Source of the DNA: an uncultured Campylobacter sp. | Lineage (GTDB): Bacteria; Campylobacterota; Campylobacteria; Campylobacterales; Campylobacteraceae | Length of the DNA stretch: 64,000 nt | Direction: 5' to 3' | Assembly (NCBI GenBank): GCA_934728065.1 | Contig: CAKVDW010000010.1 | Location: 1-64,000, forward strand | Shown here: positions 44,566 through 50,994 of the stretch, in pieces | How positions within the stretch are numbered: the stretch's first letter is position 1 | Layout: the number at the start of each line of letters is the position of its first letter | Notes under the pieces: model-generated | What the model saw: the letters and a program-made list of their open reading frames with translations, nothing else | Database searches by the model: none | Told to the model about the DNA's origin: nothing | Made by a program: the position numbers and the translations under genes

Positions 44566-46149
44566 GTGCAAAGCTCACAGCATAAAGCAAAAAATTCCTT
44601 GCGAAATTTAGCGCAAAATTCAGAGCAAGGCTTAAAGCAAACTCCGCTTGTTTCTATCATCGTGCCTATTTACAATGTCGCAAGCTATCTTAAAGAGTGC
44701 TTGCAAAGCATAGTGGCGCAAAGCTATGAGAATTTAGACATTATCTTAATCGATGATGGCAGCGATGATGAAAGCCTTAAAATCGCTCTTAATTTTGCTG
44801 AAAATGATAAAAGGATTTTTGTGATAAGCAAGCCAAATGGCGGACTTTCAAGTGCGCGCAACTTTGGACTTGAATTCATCAAGGGCAGTGCGTTGAGAAC
44901 TTTTTTTGATGATGGAGATTTTTCGCCTGCGGCTCAAAATGACAAAGAAAAAGTGGTTCGATATGACAAAAACCAGCTTTGTCATATTGAGCTTTCGCAA
45001 GAAAGCGAAGTATCCATACAGAATACAGATAACGGATTACTGAACACAGAGTATCGAAATGAAATTTGTGTGGATATTTCGCATTCGCTCAATATGACAA
45101 ATGACAGCAAAGAGATTTTTCGCTACGCTCAAAATGACAAGATAAAGGTATCTCAAAACGACAAAGAAAAAGCCTTTCAAAACAACATTAACATTCAAAG
45201 CCTTTCCCAAACACACAGCTTTGAAAAATCTTACAAAAGCATTGACACACAAGAATTAAGGGCGCATTTTACTCAAATAAAGCCAAATTTCATCAAAAGC
45301 GATTTAGAGCGCATAAATAATTTCATCACACAAGAGTTGCCACAAAATGCGCTCATTCATTTTGTCGATAGTGATGATTATATCACGCAAGACTGCGTTG
45401 CTAAATGTGTGCAAGCCTTGCTTGAAAAGGATTTGGATATAGTGGTGCATAATATCAAGCATTTTTACGAAGAAAACAAAAGTTTTAAGCAAGGTGAGTT
45501 TTTGCAAAATTTGCATCAAAACACCTATGAAAGCGGCTTAAAACTCTTAAAAGAAAACAGGCTTTATAGCTTTTACTTTGCGTGGCAAGGGCTTTTTAAA
45601 GCAAACATTTTAAATCGCTACGCCTTGCGTTTTACAGAGGGGATTTACCACGAAGACCACGACTTTGGGACCTTACTTTTTTGTTTAGCAGGCAAAATAA
45701 GCTACACGAACGAACCTTTATATATTTACAGACAAAGGGCAAATTCTATCATCACAGCGCAAAAAAACACCGCCTTTCCTAGCAAAATGCCAAGTTTTTT
45801 AGAACCTTTAAGGGCTGATTTTAAGGACTATAAGGCTTTGAGAGCTTATTTTAAGAGTTACTGTCTTGTTATTATAGCGTCAAAAATTTGGGAGTTTTAT
45901 AAGGTGGATAAAGATGAAAAAGCATATTTTAAAGAAAGCGTAAAAAGATATGTCAGCACTTACATTCTTTATCATTTAAGAAAGAAAAATGCTTACAGCC
46001 AAAAAGCTATAAATATGCTCACTATTATTGGGGGGGGGGGGGTTATAAAAACCTTAATCTTTGGCGTTTGTATTTTCTTGCAAGGACATACTACCGCAAT
46101 CCAAAGAAAATTTTTAAAAAAATTAAATTTGGCTACAAAATCTCTTTGA
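44566..46149 (+). CDS. Phase-variable family 2 glycosyltransferase
   Basis: 527 aa in the present frame, GTG start. After an Asn-rich leader (NSLRNLAQNSEQ), a GT-A domain begins: VSIIVPIYNVASYLKECLQS, IIDDGSDD-type IILIDDGSDDESL, GGLSSARNFGLEFI. The catalytic D-x-D (LIHFVDSDDYI) and GIYHEDHDFG follow only after about 150 residues, of which about 90 (DNA 44915-45185) are an inserted repeat. A G13 tract (46030-46042) near the 3' end sets the C-terminus. In the present frame it ends IFLQGHTTAIQRKFLKKL; one more or two fewer G would give a basic LARTYYRNPKKIFKKIKFG end, which looks like the native tail. Probably a contingency gene for LOS or capsule structure. Confidence 0.85.
   Translation: MQSSQHKAKNSLRNLAQNSEQGLKQTPLVSIIVPIYNVASYLKECLQSIVAQSYENLDIILIDDGSDDESLKIALNFAENDKRIFVISKPNGGLSSARNFGLEFIKGSALRTFFDDGDFSPAAQNDKEKVVRYDKNQLCHIELSQESEVSIQNTDNGLLNTEYRNEICVDISHSLNMTNDSKEIFRYAQNDKIKVSQNDKEKAFQNNINIQSLSQTHSFEKSYKSIDTQELRAHFTQIKPNFIKSDLERINNFITQELPQNALIHFVDSDDYITQDCVAKCVQALLEKDLDIVVHNIKHFYEENKSFKQGEFLQNLHQNTYESGLKLLKENRLYSFYFAWQGLFKANILNRYALRFTEGIYHEDHDFGTLLFCLAGKISYTNEPLYIYRQRANSIITAQKNTAFPSKMPSFLEPLRADFKDYKALRAYFKSYCLVIIASKIWEFYKVDKDEKAYFKESVKRYVSTYILYHLRKKNAYSQKAINMLTIIGGGGVIKTLIFGVCIFLQGHTTAIQRKFLKKLNLATKSL
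44915..45185 (+). repeat. Dispersed palindromic repeat inserted in frame in the GT2 gene
   Basis: Contains GATTTTTCGC..GCTCAAAATGACAA twice in direct orientation (about 44917-44943 and 45114-45140), the inverted pair TTGTCATATTGAGC (44979-44992) / GCTCAATATGACAA (45087-45100), and a perfect hairpin ATATGACAAA (44961-44970) / TTTGTCATAT (44978-44987). Translated it gives CHIELSQESEVS and FRYAQNDK, the hallmark of the CHIERSE/FAQND-type intergenic repeats of many bacteria. Boundaries are approximate. Confidence 0.7.
46030..46042 (+). repeat. Poly-G tract (13 G), contingency locus
   Basis: Thirteen consecutive G in the 3' part of the GT2 gene. Campylobacter G-tracts of eight or more slip at high rate and switch surface-glycan genes. 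Confidence 0.95.
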
Positions 46150-46212
46150 ATAAATCCTAAATAAAAAATTACATTTTAAGTAAATTTAAGCAAAAATGCA
46201 GGAAATTTTTTT

Positions 46213-46218
46213 TATAAT
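46213..46218 (+). promoter_or_regulatory. -10 box of the cco operon
   Basis: TTTTTTTTATAAT (hexamer 46213-46218), 30 nt before the ccoN ATG; SD TAAGGAGAG. Strong by sequence. Confidence 0.55.
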
Positions 46219-46248
46219 ATAGTTTTAATTCACATTTAAGGAGAGTCA

Positions 46249-47718
46249 ATGCACCCAAGTAATGCTTTGAGTTACGACTATACAGTGTCAAAATACTTTA
46301 TGTTTGCAACTGTATTGTTTGGGATAGTTGGTATGGCTATAGGCACACTTATAGCCTTTCAGATGGCATATCCAGACCTTAATTACCTTGCGGGCGAGTA
46401 TGCGACCTTTTCAAGGCTCAGACCGCTTCATACTTCAGGGGTAATTTTTGGCTTTATGCTTTCAGGGATTTGGGCGACCTGGTATTATATCGGTCAAAGA
46501 GTCCTCAAAGTCAGTATGGCTGAGTCCTGTTTCTTAATGTTCATCGGCAAACTACACTTTTGGTTGTATATGTTGCTGATGGTAGTTGCCGTCATCACGC
46601 TTTTTATGGGCGTTTCGACCTCTAAAGAATACGCTGAACTAGAATGGCCACTTGACATTCTTGTGGTGCTTGTTTGGGTGCTTTGGGGTGTCAGTATTTT
46701 TGGTCTTATAGGCATTCGCCGTGAAAAAACGCTGTATATCTCTGTATGGTATTATATAGCGACATTTTTAGGTATTGCAATGCTCTATCTTTTCAACAAT
46801 ATGTCTGTGCCAACTTGGTTTGCAAGCGGTGGTTTTGGTAATTGGTGGCATTCAGTTTCTATGTATGCAGGCACAAATGATGCTTTGGTGCAATGGTGGT
46901 ATGGACACAACGCTGTGGCGTTCGTCTTTACGGTGGGTATCATCGCGCAAATTTATTATTTCTTGCCAAAAGAAAGCGGGCAGCCTATTTTTAGCTACAA
47001 GCTTTCGCTTTTTGCGTTCTGGGGCTTGATGTTTGTGTATTTGTGGGCTGGCGGACACCATCTCATTTACTCAACCGTGCCTGATTGGATGCAAACTATG
47101 GGTTCGATTTTCTCAGTGGTGCTTATCTTGCCAAGCTGGGGTTCAGCCATAAATATCTTGCTGACGATGAAAGGCGAGTGGAATCAACTCCGTGAAAGTC
47201 CGCTTATCAAATTTATGATTTTAGCTTCGACATTTTATATGTTCTCAACCCTTGAAGGTCCTATCCTTTCTATCAAATCAGTAAATGCCCTAGCGCACTT
47301 TACAGACTGGATACCAGGGCATGTGCACGATGGCACACTTGGTTGGGTTGGCTTTATGACTATGGCGGCTTTATATCATATGACTCCGCGAATGTTTAAA
47401 AAAGAGCTTTACAGCAAAAGCCTTATGGAAGCGCAATTTTGGGTGCAAACTACGGGCATAGTGCTTTATTTTGCGTCTATGTGGATAGCAGGTATTACGC
47501 AAGGTATGATGTGGCGTGCTACTGATGAATATGGTAACTTACTTTATACTTTCATTGATACAGTAGATGCGATTATCCCTTACTATTGGATAAGAGCCAT
47601 TGGTGGTTTATTATATTTGGTAGGATTTTTCATCTTCACTTATAATATTTACAAAACAATTGCTTCAGGAAGAGTGCTTGAAAAAGAACCAACAAGTGCT
47701 TCACCTATGGCAGCATAA
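46249..47718 (+). CDS. ccoN: cbb3-type cytochrome c oxidase subunit I
   Basis: 489 aa with about 12 membrane helices. Heme b and CuB ligands are visible: RLRPLHTSGVIFGF (low-spin heme His), VQWWYGHNAVAFVFT (CuB His), WAGGHHLIYS (His-His pair), and HFTDWIPGHVHDGTLGW with further histidines. Catalytic, oxygen-reducing subunit of the high-affinity oxidase that lets microaerophiles respire at low oxygen. First gene of ccoNOQP; start fixed by SD TAAGGAGAG. Confidence 0.97.
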   Translation: MHPSNALSYDYTVSKYFMFATVLFGIVGMAIGTLIAFQMAYPDLNYLAGEYATFSRLRPLHTSGVIFGFMLSGIWATWYYIGQRVLKVSMAESCFLMFIGKLHFWLYMLLMVVAVITLFMGVSTSKEYAELEWPLDILVVLVWVLWGVSIFGLIGIRREKTLYISVWYYIATFLGIAMLYLFNNMSVPTWFASGGFGNWWHSVSMYAGTNDALVQWWYGHNAVAFVFTVGIIAQIYYFLPKESGQPIFSYKLSLFAFWGLMFVYLWAGGHHLIYSTVPDWMQTMGSIFSVVLILPSWGSAINILLTMKGEWNQLRESPLIKFMILASTFYMFSTLEGPILSIKSVNALAHFTDWIPGHVHDGTLGWVGFMTMAALYHMTPRMFKKELYSKSLMEAQFWVQTTGIVLYFASMWIAGITQGMMWRATDEYGNLLYTFIDTVDAIIPYYWIRAIGGLLYLVGFFIFTYNIYKTIASGRVLEKEPTSASPMAA

Positions 47719-47729
47719 AGGAGGAAAAA

Positions 47730-48395
47730 ATGTTTGCTTGGTTAGAAAAAAATCCATTCTTTTTTGCCGTAGCTGTTTTTGTTATCATCGCTTATGCTGG
47801 AGTTGTTGAGGTGTTGCCAAGCTTTGCTAATAATGCAAGACCTATTGAGGGCAAAAAACCTTACACTGTGTTACAACTCGCTGGCAGACAAGTGTATATC
47901 AACGAAAGTTGTAACGCTTGCCATTCTCAGCTTATCCGTCCGTTTAAAAGCGAGACTGATAGATACGGTGCTTACTCAAAAAGCGGTGAATTTGCTTATG
48001 ATAGACCGTTTCTTTGGGGTTCAAAGAGGACAGGACCTGATTTAGCTCGTGTGGGTAATTACAGAACAACAGACTGGCACGAAAACCATATGTTAGACCC
48101 AAAATCAGTTGTTCCAACTTCGATAATGCCAGCATATAAACATATGTTTAAGAAAAAGGCTGATGTGGAAACAGCTTATGCTGAGGCTTTAACCGTGAAA
48201 AAAGTCTTTAATGTGCCTTATGATGTAGAAGGACAAACAAAACTTGGTTCTTGGGAAGAAGCTCAAGCTGATGTAAAAGCTGAAGCTGAGCTTATAGTCA
48301 ATGCTATGAAAGACCCTGAAATAAAAGCCGCCTTTGAAAAAGGTGAAATCAGAGAAATCGTAGCCTTAATAGCATACTTAAACAGCTTGAAATAA
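47730..48395 (+). CDS. ccoO: cbb3-type cytochrome c oxidase subunit II
   Basis: 221 aa. One N-terminal membrane helix (FFFAVAVFVIIAYAGVVEV), then the mono-heme domain with VYINESCNACHSQLIRPF (CxxCH) and Met ligand in VVPTSIMPAY. Passes electrons from CcoP to CcoN. Follows ccoN by 11 nt with SD AAAGGAGG. Confidence 0.97.
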   Translation: MFAWLEKNPFFFAVAVFVIIAYAGVVEVLPSFANNARPIEGKKPYTVLQLAGRQVYINESCNACHSQLIRPFKSETDRYGAYSKSGEFAYDRPFLWGSKRTGPDLARVGNYRTTDWHENHMLDPKSVVPTSIMPAYKHMFKKKADVETAYAEALTVKKVFNVPYDVEGQTKLGSWEEAQADVKAEAELIVNAMKDPEIKAAFEKGEIREIVALIAYLNSLK

Positions 48396-48405
48396 GGCGT
48401 AGGCT

Positions 48406-48624
48406 ATGCTTGAATTTTTAGGTTCTATCACAAAAGAGCAATGGGAAGTCTTTCAAGGCTATGGCTTTTTCTTTCTTATGGCTTTTTTGGTGGTGGTTTT
48501 GTATGCGTATTGGTTTCATCTTTACAGGAGCGAGAAAAAGGGCAGACGAGATTATGAAAAGTATGCCAACCTCGCCCTTGATGATGAAATCAACGATAAA
48601 GTTTTAGAAAAAAGGAGTAGTTGA
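48406..48624 (+). CDS. ccoQ: cbb3-type cytochrome c oxidase subunit CcoQ
   Basis: 72 aa with one membrane helix (FFFLMAFLVVVLYAYWFHLY) followed by a charged tail (RSEKKGRRDYEKYANLAL). CcoQ stabilises the core complex. Small but in the canonical N-O-Q-P position. SD TAGGC is weak; the stop overlaps the ccoP ATG. Confidence 0.92.
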   Translation: MLEFLGSITKEQWEVFQGYGFFFLMAFLVVVLYAYWFHLYRSEKKGRRDYEKYANLALDDEINDKVLEKRSS

Positions 48625-49502
48625 TGGAATGGCTAAATTTACAAGATAATGTAAATTTGTTATCTTTGATTGGCGCTTGTGTCATCATAGCTGTAACCTT
48701 AGTGGTTGTAGGTAGAATGTTTGCACAAATGAAAGAAGAAAAAGGTTCTGCCGAACTTGCAGAACATAACTGGGACGGTATAGGCGAGTATAAAAATCCT
48801 GTGCCTTTTGGTTGGGCTGTTGTATTTTTTCTTGCCATAGTTTGGATGATTTGGTATTTCTTGTGGGGGTATCCTTTAAATTCATATTCACAAATTGGTG
48901 AATATAACAAAGAAGTGGCTCAACACAATATCAAATTCCAGCAAAAATTTGCTAATCTTTCGCAAGAAAATAAGGTTGCAATGGGAGAAAATATATTTTT
49001 AGTTCAATGCTCATCTTGCCACGGCATAACAGGAGATGGCATTAACGGCAAGGCTCAAAATTTAAATATTTGGGGTAGCGAAGAGGCTATTGCTGATGTC
49101 ATCGAAAAAGGGTCAAAGGGTATGAACTACCTTATGCCTGAAATGCAAAAAGCTGAAGATTTAGGCATAAGCAAGGCTGATACAGTTGCCATAGCTGCTT
49201 ATGTGGCTAAAGAGCTTTCAGCCATTAAAAAAACAAGCAATGAGCATTTGGTTGCTAAGGGTAAAGAACTATTTGCCACTTGCACAACTTGCCACGGTGA
49301 AGATGGCACAGGTATGGTTAATGGCGAACAAATGGCGCCTGATTTGACCAAATATGGCTCACCTGAATTTGTCAAAGAGGTATTAAGTCGGGGCAAAGAC
49401 GGCTTCATCGGCTCTATGCCTAAATTTGACGAAAACCTACTCAATGACACTCAAAGAGAGGCTGTTGGTGAGTATATCATTTCTCTTACAAGGGGGCAAT
49501 AA
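48624..49502 (+). CDS. ccoP: cbb3-type cytochrome c oxidase diheme subunit III
   Basis: 292 aa from the ATG at 48624 (SD AAAAAGGAG). Two membrane helices (residues about 10-30 and 58-78), then two c-type heme domains: VQCSSCHGITGDG and ATCTTCHGEDGTGM, with Met ligands in NYLMPEM and IGSMPKF. Accepts electrons from soluble cytochrome c. WDGIGEYKNPVPFGW is the conserved CcoP entry to helix 2. Its TAA shares a base with the next ATG. Confidence 0.96.
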   Translation: MEWLNLQDNVNLLSLIGACVIIAVTLVVVGRMFAQMKEEKGSAELAEHNWDGIGEYKNPVPFGWAVVFFLAIVWMIWYFLWGYPLNSYSQIGEYNKEVAQHNIKFQQKFANLSQENKVAMGENIFLVQCSSCHGITGDGINGKAQNLNIWGSEEAIADVIEKGSKGMNYLMPEMQKAEDLGISKADTVAIAAYVAKELSAIKKTSNEHLVAKGKELFATCTTCHGEDGTGMVNGEQMAPDLTKYGSPEFVKEVLSRGKDGFIGSMPKFDENLLNDTQREAVGEYIISLTRGQ

Positions 49503-49723
49503 TGGAAGAAAATACTAACAGAGGCGTTTTCGCCCTAAATGGTGTAACAGGTATGCTTATAGCGACTGTGCTTTTGCTTTCTATCCTTGCGGGGCTTACT
49601 TGCTGGGGCATAAGCGCACAACAAAGCGTTATGCAAAAGCCTTACACACTAGAAAATGCTAGTGCTGTGCAAGAATTTGGCTCAACAAGAGACCAACACA
49701 TCAAAATAAAGGATGCGCAATGA
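49502..49723 (+). CDS. DUF4006 small membrane protein
   Basis: 73 aa: NRGVFALNGVTGMLIATVLL and a single membrane helix, then a periplasmic tail ending IKIKDAQ. Matches the DUF4006 proteins that always follow ccoP in Campylobacter (Cj1486c). Its start shares a base with the ccoP stop and its own stop overlaps the next ATG, so it is tightly coupled to the oxidase operon. Probably an assembly or accessory factor; unproven. Confidence 0.85.
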   Translation: MEENTNRGVFALNGVTGMLIATVLLLSILAGLTCWGISAQQSVMQKPYTLENASAVQEFGSTRDQHIKIKDAQ

Positions 49724-49821
49724 GTAAGCTTGTAGAATATCTCATCATCATCGGTTTGGTTGTTTCAGCTGTGATTACAGCTTGGTCGGTTTTAACCCCA
49801 AATCATCTAACAATAGGATGA
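49720..49821 (+). CDS. 33-aa single-helix membrane protein in the cco operon
   Basis: ATG at 49720 overlaps the previous stop (ATGA) and its TGA (49819-49821) overlaps the next ATG (49818). The product is one hydrophobic helix (VEYLIIIGLVVSAVITAWSV) with short polar ends. Coupled overlaps on both sides argue strongly that it is translated. C. jejuni has a comparable tiny gene here (Cj1485c position). Possibly an oxidase assembly peptide. Confidence 0.75.
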   Translation: MSKLVEYLIIIGLVVSAVITAWSVLTPNHLTIG

Positions 49822-50411
49822 TAAACTTCATCAAAGGCGGTTTTTTAGCCGCCTTCATCTTTTTTACCCCATTAAACGCTCAAAATTTTGTGCTTTTTAA
49901 TGAGGGCGTTTTAAATGACAAGGTTGTCGAGCAAATCAACACCATAGGAACAGAACTTTATAATAAAATAGGCGTTTTTGTTGCGGTGGCTGTGGGCGAT
50001 ATGAGTGATTTTGACACAATCAAAGACAAGAAAAATGAGTTAAAAGCCCCTTTTGCCTTACTTGTGCTTTCTAAAAGCTCACATAAGGTCGATATTATCA
50101 CCAGCAAAGAAGTAGGACTTTTTTTTGACAAAGAACAGGTATTAAGCCCATATTCTGGCGAGGGGACGATTTTGCCTATACTTGCCTCAAACAAAGGGAA
50201 AGATATTTACAATGCTGCGATTTTAAATGGTTATGCTGATATAACAGAAAGAATAGCAAGATATTTTAATATAAAACTCGAAAATTCCATAGGTAATGCC
50301 AACAGAGACACTTTAAATGTCTTACGCATAGGCATTTATGGCTTTTTATGTATAGCTGCACTTTACTATGTGCAAAGAAAGGTAAAGAAAAGAAGATATG
50401 AAAACGAATAA
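49818..50411 (+). CDS. Membrane-anchored TPM-domain-like protein
   Basis: 197 aa from the ATG at 49818 (MINFIKGGFLAAFIFFTP); the longer frame begins at a TTG inside the preceding small gene. Signal-like N-terminus, a soluble alpha/beta domain (NKIGVFVAVAVGDMSD, FALLVLSKSSHKVDII, NGYADITERIARYF) reminiscent of TPM-phosphatase domains, and a C-terminal membrane helix (IGIYGFLCIAALYYVQ) with a basic tail. Equivalent of Cj1484c. A role in oxidase maturation is suggested only by position. Confidence 0.75.
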   Translation: MINFIKGGFLAAFIFFTPLNAQNFVLFNEGVLNDKVVEQINTIGTELYNKIGVFVAVAVGDMSDFDTIKDKKNELKAPFALLVLSKSSHKVDIITSKEVGLFFDKEQVLSPYSGEGTILPILASNKGKDIYNAAILNGYADITERIARYFNIKLENSIGNANRDTLNVLRIGIYGFLCIAALYYVQRKVKKRRYENE

Positions 50412-50994
50412 AAAAACATTCTGGCCCTACGGCATTTTGCTCTCACTTTTTGCCATAGTTGGTGCTTGTATCGCCACGATAATCTATGCGAGCAACTACC
50501 CTGTGTATGAGGACGATAGCTTTTTGAGTAAGTATCAAGAAGTGGATTATAATTTCAACGAAATCAAACTCAAAGATGAAAATTTCAAAAACAACTACCA
50601 AGTAAGCTTGAATTTAAAGCCCCAAATTGACAAGCGAAAACGCGAATTTTATGAAATCAAAGCTGGCACAAAAGAGCTTGAATTTTTCGTCCAAGAACTT
50701 TTGGAGGATTTAAGGGCAAATGGCATAAAACCCACCATATTACTTACCCGACCGCACACAAATGCCCAAGATAGCTGGCTACAAGCAAGCGAACTTGTGC
50801 TAAACAACGAACCTTATGTCGTCAACGAGCGCGGACAAAGTAGCACGAAACTTAAAAAAAGTCTCAACCGCTATGCTTTTAAAGCCGCCTTGCCTAAGCT
50901 TGAAAAGGGGCGTTGGCAAGTAAAACTTAACGCGCAAAAAAATGAAAACAGCATAGGCTTTTATGAATTTAACCTGCTTGTGAGCGAGCCTTGA
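50398..50994 (+). CDS. FixH-like cbb3 oxidase accessory protein
   Basis: 198 aa. Begins KKTFWPYGILLSLFAIVGAC, the W-P-x-G-I membrane helix typical of FixH, then NYQVSLNLKP and a periplasmic beta-rich domain. RPHTNAQDSWLQAS and GRWQVKLNAQ fit the FixH pattern of a copper-handling maturation factor. Overlaps the previous gene by 14 nt and the addB start by 4 nt. Equivalent of Cj1483c, annotated there as a lipoprotein; no lipobox Cys is convincing here. Confidence 0.75.
   Translation: MKTNKKTFWPYGILLSLFAIVGACIATIIYASNYPVYEDDSFLSKYQEVDYNFNEIKLKDENFKNNYQVSLNLKPQIDKRKREFYEIKAGTKELEFFVQELLEDLRANGIKPTILLTRPHTNAQDSWLQASELVLNNEPYVVNERGQSSTKLKKSLNRYAFKAALPKLEKGRWQVKLNAQKNENSIGFYEFNLLVSEP

Noticed and set aside
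49782..49817. Upstream TTG extension of the TPM-like protein
   Set aside because: It lies inside the 33-aa gene; the ATG at 49818 overlaps that gene's stop and begins a proper signal-like segment.
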